A DNA stretch of 63,445 bases, taken from NCBI GenBank assembly GCA_029246865.1, contig JAQWMI010000006.1, positions 1 through 63,445 on the forward strand. The letters are read 5' to 3'. Made by a program: the position numbers and the translations under genes. The first letter of the stretch is position 1; the number at the start of each line of letters is the position of its first letter. This document shows positions 38,530-47,646 of this stretch, piece after piece. The DNA comes from Alphaproteobacteria bacterium. GTDB taxonomy: Bacteria > Pseudomonadota > Alphaproteobacteria > HIMB59. The notes below the pieces were generated by a model. That model was not told the origin of the DNA. It did not search any database and saw only the letters and a list, made by a program, of their open reading frames with translations.

Positions 38530-39653
38530 AATTCTTTTAATAAGACGCTGGACCAAACAGCAATAAATTTCTCATTACCTATTAGCCCAGATTTTTCATT
38601 TGTTGTCGCTTTAAGTGTTATATGTTTATTATTGACATCAAGTAAATCAACAAGATTAAGGATTATTTTATTATAAATAATATTTATTTTGGGTTTTTCT
38701 GATACGACCATAATATCTATGTTTCCGATATAAAGATTTTCTTTTCTTAATTTATTCATAGCAAATTCTAAAAAATATTCTGAATTTCTATTTTTATTTA
38801 CTTTATTATTTGGAAAATAAACACCTATATCTCTCTTTGATAGTGCACCTAATATACTATCAGTAATAGAATGAAGAATTACATCTCCATCTGAATGTGA
38901 AATGATCTTATAAAGAGACTGAATCTCTACTCCGCCTAATTTAATTTTACACAAACTTTTTTGTTTTTCTAATCTATGGATGTCATACCCAATACCAAAT
39001 TTTATATTTTTAAATTCAAGATATTTTAATTTAATAGAGTCTTCTTTGACTGTAAGTTTAAAATTTTCATTTTTTTCTTTAATATATTTAATTTTATATT
39101 TTTTATTTGATTTTCTTATCAATTCACTGTCATCAGTAATGTTTGTATCCTTATTTTTAGAATGAAGTTCTTTCAGAGTCTTAGTTACAAAACCTTGTGG
39201 TGTCTTAATTAATTTAACTTTTTTTCTATCGATATTTTTATTATTTAATAGAACTGTATCCGTCGCATCAGAATACGGAATTACACATGAGTAACCAACT
39301 TTTAAATTTTTTATAATTTCCAAAATTGTATTTTCATTTATTAGTGGTCTCGCAACGTCGTGCACAATAGTAAATTTACTATTACTATTTTTAATTGCAT
39401 TTTTAACACTTAAGCTTCTTGTTACTCCACCTTCAATTAACTTGCATTTTTGTGCATATTTTTTGAAATGAACTTTATTTGTTTTATTATGTACAACTGT
39501 AATATTGGTTAAACCTATTAACATTAAATTATCAATAATATTAACAATTAATGGCTTATCTCTAAATTTAATCGTTGTTTTATTTACATTCTTGCCAAAT
39601 CTTGTACTTTTACCACCAGCAAGTAATATAAAATTATAATTTTTAAATGACAT
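38526..39653 (-). CDS. ispDF: bifunctional MEP cytidylyltransferase / MECDP synthase
   Basis: Two MEP-pathway activities in one chain. IspD: residues 1-215 ([32 protein letters not shown]). IspF: from about 220 ([11 protein letters not shown] with metal ligands, [44 protein letters not shown]). The fusion is typical of alphaproteobacteria. 375 residues. It is head-to-head with ntrY, the two ATG codons lying within seven bases, and tail-to-tail with lipA. No cinA or dus gene intervenes as in many relatives. Confidence 0.96.
   Translation of the reverse strand: MSFKNYNFILLAGGKSTRFGKNVNKTTIKFRDKPLIVNIIDNLMLIGLTNITVVHNKTNKVHFKKYAQKCKLIEGGVTRSLSVKNAIKNSNSKFTIVHDVARPLINENTILEIIKNLKVGYSCVIPYSDATDTVLLNNKNIDRKKVKLIKTPQGFVTKTLKELHSKNKDTNITDDSELIRKSNKKYKIKYIKEKNENFKLTVKEDSIKLKYLEFKNIKFGIGYDIHRLEKQKSLCKIKLGGVEIQSLYKIISHSDGDVILHSITDSILGALSKRDIGVYFPNNKVNKNRNSEYFLEFAMNKLRKENLYIGNIDIMVVSEKPKINIIYNKIILNLVDLLDVNNKHITLKATTNEKSGLIGNEKFIAVWSSVLLKEF
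39635..39640 (+). promoter_or_regulatory. candidate -10 element for ntrY
   Basis: A perfect TATAAT lies six bases before the ntrY ATG, inside the 5' end of ispDF. It would place the transcription start at or next to the A of the ATG, giving a leaderless message. There is no clear -35 hexamer at the usual spacing and no Shine-Dalgarno. In AT-rich DNA such hexamers arise by chance, so this is tentative. Confidence 0.3.
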
Positions 39654-41386
39654 TTTTTAGTAATAGAACTTTAATTTCTTTTTTTCTATTTATATTTTTT
39701 ATTCTTTTAAGTCTAACAGTATATTCATTAATTTCATCAAATGAAATAGTTAGAAATGCCGAATTAATTCAGTACGTTGTGATTTTAGATTTAAGTTATC
39801 TTATTTTTTTAAGTTGTTTTCTCTTTATAAGCCTTTTTAAAATATACAAAACAAGAAAAAGAGAAATTATTGGACTCAGGTTATTTTATAAATTTTTTTT
39901 ATTTTTCAGTATTTTTTCAATTATACCAAGTACTATTATTCTAATTTCTTCTCTAATATTTTTTAATATTGAAGTGAGTACATGGTTAGGGCCTGCATTC
40001 AAAAGCACAGTTAATAATTCATATTTAATCGCTAATAAATATATAAAAGAAAGAGAAGATAACCTTATTACAGATACAAATTTTATAAAAAATTATATCT
40101 TAGCTCAAAGGGATCTAGATCCGTCCATTATAGAAAGATTTGATATAGAAACCGTTTATTTATCAAGTCAAGATCAGCTTAATAAGGTTTATTCTTCAGA
40201 TAATCAGATTGAAATTAAGGATATAAATAGAGATTTAATATTCAAAGAACATTTAAATGATCTAAACGTTTTCTTTAATGAAGGGCAATTTTTTTCAAAA
40301 GCTAAAATCACTAATGATACAAATCTAATTTTAATAAAAAAAATAGATTTAGATCTTCTAAAATTTTATCAAAATATCATTAAATCCTATAATGCTTATC
40401 AAGATATTGATAATAATAAAAAAAATTTACAAATCACTTTTTTTACTATTTTCTTTATTATATCTAGCTCCATAATATTAATTTTTTTAATTATTGGTTA
40501 TAAATTTAGTGTGAATTTAGCAAATCCTATTAGGGATTTAAGTATTAATATTCATAATTTAAAAAGGGGTAAAATAAGTAGCACAACCTCAAAAACTTTA
40601 GATAAAAAAGATGACATTTCTATATTGTCAAAATCTTTTGACTCAATGAGCAAAACAATACTTTCTCAAAAAAATTCTTTAATTTCCAAAAATAAAGAAA
40701 TTCTTGATAATATGCCTAAACTTATTAATTCTGAAAAAAATAAGGCTTTAGCTGATTTAGCTAAAAAAATCTCGCATGAAATTAAAAATCCTCTAACTCC
40801 TATGTTATTGTCTACAGAATATATTGAAAAAAAAATTAAAAGTCATGAATTAGAGAGTGATATTTTAAATTCAACGAATTCCATTAAGAGACAAATTTTT
40901 TTAATTCAAAACTTAATTAATGAATTTTCGTCCTTTGCAAGAATGCCCAAGCCTCAATTGACAAAGCTTAATATTTCAGAAATTCTTAATATCTATTATG
41001 ATGAGTACACTAAAAATTATAATTTAATCATTTTTAATAAAGATATTGATAATGATATTCACCTAAATTTTGATCAATCTTATTTTGATCTTGTATTAAA
41101 TAATCTTTTTAAAAATGCAATAGAGGCTGGTAAAAATATAAAAAACTTTAAAATTAGTATTTCTTTGAAAAAAATTGATAACAAAATTGAATTATATTTT
41201 ATTGACAACGGCCCTGGCTATGATGGTGATGTTGAAAAGTTGATGGAACCATATTTTTCAACAAAAAATTCAACAGGTCTTGGTTTATCGTTGGTCAATA
41301 AAATTATTAGTGACAACGAGGCACATTTCCAAATTACTACTTCTAAGGATAATGGCTTTAAGGTGAAAATTATATTTAATGCCTAA
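39647..41386 (+). CDS. ntrY: NtrY-like sensor histidine kinase, PAS-less
   Basis: Membrane sensor kinase partner of NtrX. Three N-terminal helices (about 10-30, 42-66, 82-107), a roughly 150-residue extracytoplasmic region, a fourth helix (262-284) and a HAMP domain (285-340). The dimerisation domain has phosphoacceptor H377 in SHEIKNPLTPMLLS, and the ATPase domain has NNLFKNAIEAG, DNGPGYDGD and STGLGLSLVNKI. Only about 35 residues separate HAMP from the H box, so the PAS domain usual in NtrY is missing; 579 residues against ~730. Overlaps ntrX by 8 bases. Confidence 0.9.
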   Translation: MTFFSNRTLISFFLFIFFILLSLTVYSLISSNEIVRNAELIQYVVILDLSYLIFLSCFLFISLFKIYKTRKREIIGLRLFYKFFLFFSIFSIIPSTIILISSLIFFNIEVSTWLGPAFKSTVNNSYLIANKYIKEREDNLITDTNFIKNYILAQRDLDPSIIERFDIETVYLSSQDQLNKVYSSDNQIEIKDINRDLIFKEHLNDLNVFFNEGQFFSKAKITNDTNLILIKKIDLDLLKFYQNIIKSYNAYQDIDNNKKNLQITFFTIFFIISSSIILIFLIIGYKFSVNLANPIRDLSINIHNLKRGKISSTTSKTLDKKDDISILSKSFDSMSKTILSQKNSLISKNKEILDNMPKLINSEKNKALADLAKKISHEIKNPLTPMLLSTEYIEKKIKSHELESDILNSTNSIKRQIFLIQNLINEFSSFARMPKPQLTKLNISEILNIYYDEYTKNYNLIIFNKDIDNDIHLNFDQSYFDLVLNNLFKNAIEAGKNIKNFKISISLKKIDNKIELYFIDNGPGYDGDVEKLMEPYFSTKNSTGLGLSLVNKIISDNEAHFQITTSKDNGFKVKIIFNA

Positions 41387-42623
41387 TATACTAATTGTTG
41401 ATGATGAGATTGATATTTGCAAGCAAGTTGCAATAACTCTAAATGATGAAGGTCATAACGCTTCGTATGTATTAAATTCAGATGATTGTTTGAATGAAAT
41501 TTTGAATAATAGTTATGATTTGGTCTTAGTCGATTTATGGCTAAAAAATAGTAGTTTACAAGGTAATGATTTAATTTCTAAGATTTCATCTAATTATAAT
41601 GATTTAGTTATTATTTCCTTCAGTGGTCACGCCAATATTGATAACGCTATTGACTCATTAAAATCAGGTGCAGATGATTTTATTGAAAAACCTTTTGAGA
41701 CAAAAAAACTTTTACATGTAATATCAAAAAACTTAGAACACTTAAAAAATAAGATTACAATTAATAACTATAGAAATAAAATATCCTTTCATACTAAAAT
41801 TAATTATATTGGCTCTTCAAATGAAATAAATCTACAATTAGAAAAAATTAAAAAACTTAAAACTAAAGAAAATATCTTTATTTCTGGTCCTAACGGTATA
41901 GGTAAATTTTTTTTAGCAAATCTTATTCATAATCAAATATCAAATAATAATTTTGATACTTTCATAAATCTTAATGAAGTAATTCTAAGTTTTAATGATA
42001 TCTTAAAGTTAAGTTCTATCCATAAATATTTCTCGTTATATGTTAATGATCTACACGTCTTTAATAGTATGAATCTTTTGGATTTAAATCAGTATATTAT
42101 TGATCATAATATTAATGCCTCAATAATTTCTGACTCTTTTAATGATGACATATTAAGAGAATATAATTTTTTTAAGACAAAAATTAAATTGAAATCTTTA
42201 AATTTTAGAACTGATGAAATTTTTAACATTTTTAGTCATTATTTAAATTTATTTTCAACAAAACTACTCAATAAGAAACTAATTATTCACGATGCCGTTA
42301 AAGAGAAAATCATGAGTTATGATTGGCCTGGCAATGTTTTTCAGATAATGAACATCACAGAAAATATTGTTAAAAATATTGATGTCACAAAAGATATCAT
42401 TTCTTCCTCAGATGTAGATCTTTATATTAATGATACTCAAAATGATAATAACCTATACAATTTAAATTATAAAGATGCTAAGGACTCCTTTGAGCGTGAA
42501 TATTTGATGAATAAATTAAAATTAAATAGCTGGAATGTTACAAAAACTGCATTATCTTTAAATTTAGATCGTGTATCTCTTTATAGAAAAATCAAAAGTT
42601 TGAAAATTAATTTAACTGAATGA
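41379..42623 (+). CDS. ntrX: NtrX-like response regulator with decayed AAA+ domain
   Basis: Receiver domain (1-120) is intact: D9/D10, phosphoacceptor D52 in VDLWLKN, K104 in EKPF. The central AAA+ region has only a remnant Walker A (GPNGIGKFF, 170-178) and a poor Walker B (SLYVNDLHVF). The stretch that should carry ESELFGHxKGAFTGA is absent, and the sensor-2 arginine is lost (WPGNVFQIMN). A Fis-type helix-turn-helix ends the protein (FEREYLMNKLKLNSWNVTKTALSLNLDRVSLYRKI). It probably binds DNA but cannot activate sigma-54. 414 residues. Overlaps trkA by 4 bases. Confidence 0.9.
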   Translation: MPNILIVDDEIDICKQVAITLNDEGHNASYVLNSDDCLNEILNNSYDLVLVDLWLKNSSLQGNDLISKISSNYNDLVIISFSGHANIDNAIDSLKSGADDFIEKPFETKKLLHVISKNLEHLKNKITINNYRNKISFHTKINYIGSSNEINLQLEKIKKLKTKENIFISGPNGIGKFFLANLIHNQISNNNFDTFINLNEVILSFNDILKLSSIHKYFSLYVNDLHVFNSMNLLDLNQYIIDHNINASIISDSFNDDILREYNFFKTKIKLKSLNFRTDEIFNIFSHYLNLFSTKLLNKKLIIHDAVKEKIMSYDWPGNVFQIMNITENIVKNIDVTKDIISSSDVDLYINDTQNDNNLYNLNYKDAKDSFEREYLMNKLKLNSWNVTKTALSLNLDRVSLYRKIKSLKINLTE

Positions 42624-43948
42624 ATATATTAATTTTAGGTTCAGGTGTAGTTGGTGCTAATTTAGCTAAAAAATTATCTGAACAAGGTAAGAATGTATAC
42701 CTTATTGATGATAATACAGATGAACTGAATACATTGTCTGAAAATTTTGATATTAAAACAATATCTGATGACCCATTAGATCCACAATTTTATAAAAATT
42801 TTAAGCAAGACATTAACTATTTTATCGCTGTTACTAAAAGTGATGAAAAAAATATTTTATCTTGTAAATTTGCTAAAGATTATCTTGGTGTTGATAAAAC
42901 TATAGCTCGTATAAGAAATCAAAATTTAATTAACGAGGCTAGTCATAGCGAATTTAAAACTAGTAATAAATTTCTAGATTATGTTATTTCACCTGAACAA
43001 GAAGTCTCTTCAAATATTTTTGAAAAAATTCATATGCCTGGTGCTTTTTTTAGCGAAAAATTAATTTCCAACCAACTTTCATTAATTGGTTTAAAATCTT
43101 CTGATCTCTTTAAAAATCATTCTTATGATGAAATTAAAAATTTCTTTAATAGTAATAATATAATTTATGTTGGTCACTCTATTGAAGAAGAAATTTCATT
43201 AGACTTCCACGGCATTAAAGACTCAGATCATCTCTATATAATATTGAAGCTGAATAGCATTCAGCCTTTAATTAAATTTTTTGGTTTTGTAGATGATGCT
43301 CTAAATATATTAATAATCGGTGGAGGAACAATAGGTTATAATCTTGCTAAACTTATCGAAAATGACGATCAGAAAATTAACTTAAAAATTCTTGAAAATA
43401 GTACTTCTAGATGTGAATTTTTGGTTAAGGAGTTAAATGATACAAATATATTTAATGGTAATGCCCTTGATCAGTCGCTATATGACGAAATGGACCTCTC
43501 TAATATGGATTTAGTCATAAGTGTTACTGATAATGATCAAATTAATATTATTTTATCTATTATTGCAAAAAAAAGAGGTTCTGACTCTGTGATTTCAATT
43601 ATTAATAACGAAACTTTCTCATCTTTTGCTAATGATCTTGGTATTGATATATTTATAAATCCAAGAGAATTAACAACATCTAGAATTATTGAAAAGATAA
43701 GCCAAGGTAATTTATTATCATATCATTCAATATTGAGAGACTCTCATACAATTTATGAAGTAAAATACCATAATGACTTATTTGAAATCATAAAAGATAA
43801 TAAGATTTATAATCATATATGTACTTTTTCTGAAGAAAAACTGCATTTAAGTTCAAGTGATCATCTACCTACTACAAATGATATTCTATTCATATCCCTA
43901 GAAAATAAATATTTAGCAAAATTTGAGAAAATACTTGATGATTATTGA
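42620..43948 (+). CDS. trkA: Trk potassium uptake protein TrkA
   Basis: Cytoplasmic regulatory subunit of the Trk K+ channel. Two Rossmann/RCK halves: NILILGSGVVGANLAKKLSE at residue 2 and NILIIGGGTIGYNLAKLIE near 230. Each is followed by a TrkA_C-like region. DPLDPQFYKNF and NGNALDQSLYDEMDL correspond to the conserved GDat/GDgtd parts. 442 residues, normal. Position after ntrX is typical. No trkH is present in the window, so the membrane channel must be encoded elsewhere. Confidence 0.92.
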   Translation: MNILILGSGVVGANLAKKLSEQGKNVYLIDDNTDELNTLSENFDIKTISDDPLDPQFYKNFKQDINYFIAVTKSDEKNILSCKFAKDYLGVDKTIARIRNQNLINEASHSEFKTSNKFLDYVISPEQEVSSNIFEKIHMPGAFFSEKLISNQLSLIGLKSSDLFKNHSYDEIKNFFNSNNIIYVGHSIEEEISLDFHGIKDSDHLYIILKLNSIQPLIKFFGFVDDALNILIIGGGTIGYNLAKLIENDDQKINLKILENSTSRCEFLVKELNDTNIFNGNALDQSLYDEMDLSNMDLVISVTDNDQINIILSIIAKKRGSDSVISIINNETFSSFANDLGIDIFINPRELTTSRIIEKISQGNLLSYHSILRDSHTIYEVKYHNDLFEIIKDNKIYNHICTFSEEKLHLSSSDHLPTTNDILFISLENKYLAKFEKILDDY

Positions 43949-44660
43949 TAATAATTTTTTTATTGATCTAAAGGTTTTTTTAAATGATATTTCAAAAAAT
44001 CATATTCTTCCTAACTTAGGTAAAGTTAGTAGTAGTGATATTAAAATTAAAGTTGACTCATCTAAGGCAACTATTCATGATGAAAATATTGAAAGTCTTT
44101 TAATTAGCTATTTTACATCCAAAGGTTTTACATCTTTTATAGCAGAAGAAACATATCCATCTAATTTCAATAACAAAAATAAATATTTAACATTAGATCC
44201 TATAGACGGTACTAGGAATTTTATAAATGGTGTTAATAAAATAGCTATCATGATCAGTTATATTGAAAATAAAAAAAATATATTTTCTGTTATTCATAAT
44301 CCGATAAACAATGATTTTTATCATATAGTTGATAATAAGATTTTTAAAAATTTTCAATTACATAATATTAGAAATTTAAACGGTCATATTGGATACCTTA
44401 GCAATATAGGCATTAATAAATTTTCATCTATTATTGGTGATTATAAGATAAAAGACAGATCAAGTTCTATTGGCTATGATATGATTCAAATATTAGAGGG
44501 TGATAGAAGTTTTTTGCCATTACATAAAGGTAAAATCTGGGATATTTTTCCAGTATTAGGTTTTCTAGAAAATATCAATTTTTATTCTTTAAATTCAAAA
44601 CAGATTAAATTTGATTTAGATCTTGCCAATGAAAGTTTTTTTTATTATGCCAAAATCTAA
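43938..44660 (+). CDS. inositol monophosphatase family protein
   Basis: Mg-dependent sugar/nucleotide phosphatase family. The metal-binding motifs are FIAEE (Glu), LDPIDGTRNFINGV (Asp, Asp) and KIWDIFPVLG near the C-terminus (the WDxxP motif). Substrate is open: inositol phosphate, histidinol phosphate (HisN) and PAP (CysQ) are all possible, and no neighbour decides. The ATG at 43938 is preferred over an upstream in-frame TTG at 43923. 240 residues. Overlaps trkA by 11 bases and the next gene by 14. Confidence 0.85.
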   Translation: MIIDNNFFIDLKVFLNDISKNHILPNLGKVSSSDIKIKVDSSKATIHDENIESLLISYFTSKGFTSFIAEETYPSNFNNKNKYLTLDPIDGTRNFINGVNKIAIMISYIENKKNIFSVIHNPINNDFYHIVDNKIFKNFQLHNIRNLNGHIGYLSNIGINKFSSIIGDYKIKDRSSSIGYDMIQILEGDRSFLPLHKGKIWDIFPVLGFLENINFYSLNSKQIKFDLDLANESFFYYAKI

Positions 44661-45507
44661 TGTGCTCTTTTTTGGACTTGGCAGACTTGGCTATCAAATG
44701 TCTTCTCACTTATCAAAAGTCAAAAATATAAATTTATTTATTCATAATCGAACAAAAAATAAATTTATATCATGGTCTATAAACAATAAAGCAACTTACT
44801 TTGATTATGATAGTCTACTAAAAATTGATTATGTAATTACATGTGTAAAAGATGACAAGGCAGTTAATGATGTTTTGACTAATAAAAAGCTAGTTAAAAA
44901 TTTACATAAGAAAACAATAATCATTGATCATTCTACAATCTCAATTATTCAAGTTAAAAAATTAAATAATTATTTCTTAAAAAGAAACATCTCTTTTTAT
45001 GATGCGCCTGTTACTGGAGGAGAAGAGGGTGCTAAAAATGCTTGCCTTTCCTCAATGATTGGTGGTCCTTCTAATCATTTTGGTTTAATTAAAAAATTAA
45101 TATCAGTTTATTGTAAAAATATTATTTATATGGGAAAATCAGGTTCCGGACAGCTAAGTAAATTTTCAAATCAAATACTTATTTGCGGTATTTTAATATC
45201 AATTTCTGAAGCTATAAAATTTAATAAAATTAATAAATTAGATCAAAATAAATTCTATCACGCAGTTATAAATGGAGCTGCTGGCTCATGGCAACTAAAG
45301 AATAGATTCCCTACAATGATCAAAGGTGAATTTAATTTTGGTTTTTCATCCGAACTGATGGCAAAGGACCTAAAATATGTTATTGCTCATGCAAAAAAAA
45401 TGAATATTGATTTATCTTTAACCAAAAAATCTCTTAAACTTTATAATAAATTAGCTAAATCTAAATTTAAAAATGACGATACATCCTCAATATTAAAATT
45501 AATATGA
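44647..45507 (+). CDS. 3-hydroxyisobutyrate dehydrogenase family oxidoreductase
   Basis: NAD(P)-dependent beta-hydroxyacid dehydrogenase. Rossmann motif VLFFGLGRLGYQMSSHL at the N-terminus, substrate motif DAPVTGGEEGAKNACLSSMIGG, and catalytic Lys in GKSGSGQLSKFSNQIL; the C-terminal helical domain includes FSSELMAKDLKYVIAHA. 286 residues from the ATG at 44647, the start that puts the Rossmann strand at the N-terminus. Substrate could be 3-hydroxyisobutyrate, tartronate semialdehyde, sulfolactaldehyde or succinic semialdehyde; sequence alone does not decide. Confidence 0.85.
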   Translation: MPKSNVLFFGLGRLGYQMSSHLSKVKNINLFIHNRTKNKFISWSINNKATYFDYDSLLKIDYVITCVKDDKAVNDVLTNKKLVKNLHKKTIIIDHSTISIIQVKKLNNYFLKRNISFYDAPVTGGEEGAKNACLSSMIGGPSNHFGLIKKLISVYCKNIIYMGKSGSGQLSKFSNQILICGILISISEAIKFNKINKLDQNKFYHAVINGAAGSWQLKNRFPTMIKGEFNFGFSSELMAKDLKYVIAHAKKMNIDLSLTKKSLKLYNKLAKSKFKNDDTSSILKLI

Positions 45508-46091
45508 ACTACTGGTCTGATGGAATTAGACATATAAAAAAAATTGATCCTATATTTCAAAATTATGGATCAAAAAAAAATATTTTAAATATCAATAAAT
45601 CCGCATTTGAAGTTTTATTTAACTCTATATGTTCTCAGCAAATTTCAACATCAGCTGCGCAATCTATACAAACAAAGTCTAAACTAATCTTTAAAAAAAT
45701 TTCTATGACTAATTTTAACTCTAATTTAAATAAGATTGACAAACTACCTATTACCAGCAATAAAAAAAAATGTTTAATAAGTTTAGTTAATTATTTAAAC
45801 AAAAATAAATCAATCAAATGGAGATCTCTAAGCGATCAAGAGGTTCATAATCTTTTAATTAACATCTTTGGAATTGGTCCTTGGACAATACAAATGTTTA
45901 ATATTTTTTATAGAGGAAGTAGTGATATTATTCCTTTAAAAGACATTGGTTTTATGAATTCATATAAAAAATATTATAATGATCCTTCTCTAGAGTATTT
46001 GAACTCTTATATGAATAAATGGTCTCCGTATGGTACAATTATTACAATGAATTTATGGTTAGCTTATGATGGAAAGTCAGTAGATTTATAA
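45504..46091 (+). CDS. DNA-3-methyladenine glycosylase II-like (HhH-GPD)
   Basis: Base-excision repair glycosylase of the AlkA type. The hairpin and catalytic region is clear: NIFGIGPWTIQMFNIFYRGSSDIIPLKDIGF, with the catalytic Asp in KDIGF. FEVLFNSICSQQISTSAAQSI is the usual N-terminal entry of the fold. WSPYGTIITMNLWLAYD near the end matches the conserved PWRSxAxxYLW region. 195 residues, typical of the short bacterial form. Overlaps its upstream neighbour by 4 bases and the convergent next gene by 6. Confidence 0.88.
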   Translation: MNYWSDGIRHIKKIDPIFQNYGSKKNILNINKSAFEVLFNSICSQQISTSAAQSIQTKSKLIFKKISMTNFNSNLNKIDKLPITSNKKKCLISLVNYLNKNKSIKWRSLSDQEVHNLLINIFGIGPWTIQMFNIFYRGSSDIIPLKDIGFMNSYKKYYNDPSLEYLNSYMNKWSPYGTIITMNLWLAYDGKSVDL

Positions 46092-46490
46092 TGACTCATT
46101 TTCCCAAGGAAAAATTATAAGTTCATTCTTATTGAAATCATATAACGATAAATCAACTTTATTTTTATTAATAGTCTTAACATAGAGACTTACAATTTTT
46201 GAATTAGGTTCATTTTTTTTTATTGAAGTAGCTATTTTCCCATCACTATACAAACTATCTACGATAACTAATTTTTTATTTGATTTATTTTTTTCTAAAA
46301 TATCCTTTTTTAAATGACTCACATATTCTATTTCTTTTATATTTAAATAATTGGCTATTATGTTACCCGGTATTAATCCTGCTTGTGATGTAATAATTAT
46401 TTTTTTTGGTTTAATTTTTTTTTCAATTATTTTTGCTAATTTAACACTATCTGTATGAATATCATGGTAACTTAAATGTACTTTTTTCAT
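46086..46490 (-). CDS. Gpt-like purine phosphoribosyltransferase
   Basis: Resembles xanthine-guanine phosphoribosyltransferase: VHLSYHDIHTDSVKLAKII at the N-terminus, IITSQAGLIPGNIIANYLNI in the centre and ELIIFPWE at the end. The PRPP loop, normally VIDDLVDTGGTA, reads VIVDSLYSDGKIA, so one acidic residue and the TGG turn have changed. 134 residues, slightly short of 152. Salvage activity is likely but unproven because of the altered loop. It lies alone on the reverse strand, 23 bases from the divergent next gene. Confidence 0.75.
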   Translation of the reverse strand: MKKVHLSYHDIHTDSVKLAKIIEKKIKPKKIIITSQAGLIPGNIIANYLNIKEIEYVSHLKKDILEKNKSNKKLVIVDSLYSDGKIATSIKKNEPNSKIVSLYVKTINKNKVDLSLYDFNKNELIIFPWENESL

Positions 46491-46513
46491 TTAATCATTA
46501 TATTACAATTCTA

Positions 46514-47356
46514 ATGAAAAGCAATTTAGGTATATTAAGTTCTAATATAAATTCTTTAGAATTTTTAACTCTAAACGGACTAAATGATTATTTCAATTAC
46601 TATGCAGTCGCGTCTAGAAATATTGAAGACTCTCAAGCTATTTCATCTAATTTTAATATTAAAAAATATTATGGATCTTATGAGGAGTTAGTTAAAGATC
46701 CTAATATAGACTTTGTTATTAATTTTTTGCCAAACTCTATTAAATTTGAATATTCTTATTTGCTCCTAAAAGCCCAAAAAAAAGTTATTACAAATTATCC
46801 TGTTTTTAATTCTACAAAAGATATTATTTATGTTGAAGAAATTATATCTTCATCTTTAGATCAAAATATTTTTTTAATACAAGAATATAATTATTCTAAA
46901 TTACTAGATGATATTCCAAATCATATTTTCTATTCTAAATTTTCTAGTAATAACTATAAAAGTAATCTTTCTATGATGAAAGATTTATTAGTTGAGGAGT
47001 CTCCAGATCTATTTTTCTTGTTAAACCACTATAAAAATAGCAAAATTAATATTGATATCTTGAAAAAGAAATACGATTCATTGCATTTTCGTTTGTCTTA
47101 TCTGAATGCCTTAATTACTATTGATGGCGATAAATCTATTAACGTTTTAATAGATAATATTAATAAAATTCATGAGAATTCAATAATTGTAAATTCAAAT
47201 AGCTACAAAGATAATTTTGAGATTAGAAAAAACGTTATTAAAGCCTATAATCATGATGATTTACTGCTATTTATAAAAAATAATAAAACCTTTGATAATT
47301 CTACTTTTTTTCAATACTATCCCTTCAAATTATTCAATGAGGTTTTAAATGTCTGA
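46514..47356 (+). CDS. Gfo/Idh/MocA-like protein, divergent
   Basis: The N-terminal 120 residues follow the NAD-binding half of Gfo/Idh/MocA oxidoreductases: AVASRNIEDSQAISSNFNI, YYGSYEELVKDPNIDFVINFLPNS and LLLKAQKKVITNYPVF. The glycine-rich GxGxxG entry reads GILSSNINS, so cofactor binding may be lost. The EKP lysine region reads TNYP, without the usual Lys. The C-terminal half is only 160 residues and unlike the standard domain. 280 residues. Function unknown. Overlaps the next small gene by 8 bases. Confidence 0.6.
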   Translation: MKSNLGILSSNINSLEFLTLNGLNDYFNYYAVASRNIEDSQAISSNFNIKKYYGSYEELVKDPNIDFVINFLPNSIKFEYSYLLLKAQKKVITNYPVFNSTKDIIYVEEIISSSLDQNIFLIQEYNYSKLLDDIPNHIFYSKFSSNNYKSNLSMMKDLLVEESPDLFFLLNHYKNSKINIDILKKKYDSLHFRLSYLNALITIDGDKSINVLIDNINKIHENSIIVNSNSYKDNFEIRKNVIKAYNHDDLLLFIKNNKTFDNSTFFQYYPFKLFNEVLNV

Positions 47357-47645
47357 AAATATTGCTTTTTTTGTTTCTGGTTCAGAAACTTACTATCACA
47401 AAGATTGGTTAAAATCTAAGGGTTTTAAATGGGTTTCTTCTGGAAAGAAATGGGAGAGAAATAATATTCTTGAAATAGAAGCTGATGCTCTAGGAGAATA
47501 TTGTAGAGAATTTGGTCTTTATTATGAGAGATCAGATAAAGGAATGCCAAAGTTTAATTATGAAAGTTATTTGTGGGATGGGAATATTCCTGACAAGAAT
47601 GTCTGGTTTGAGGAAAAAAAATTGCCTGAAGTTTCAAAAAAATAA
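47349..47645 (+). CDS. conserved-looking small protein of unknown function
   Basis: 98 residues, soluble, rich in aromatic and charged residues, with no signal or membrane segment. The N-terminal part (AFFVSGSETYYHKDWLKSKGFKWVSSGKKWER) has the form of a small K..LKxxGFxWxxxxKxW module like those in DUF5710-type proteins; I cannot assign it further. It starts 8 bases inside the Gfo/Idh-like gene and is therefore likely co-translated with it. Codon use is that of the neighbourhood, which supports a real gene. Confidence 0.65.
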   Translation: MSENIAFFVSGSETYYHKDWLKSKGFKWVSSGKKWERNNILEIEADALGEYCREFGLYYERSDKGMPKFNYESYLWDGNIPDKNVWFEEKKLPEVSKK

Positions 47646-47646
47646 A

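Noticed and set aside
44647-46091. Oxidoreductase, phosphatase and glycosylase genes after trkA as a new functional system
   Set aside because: Each is an ordinary housekeeping family; tight spacing is general in this genome and does not imply a shared pathway.
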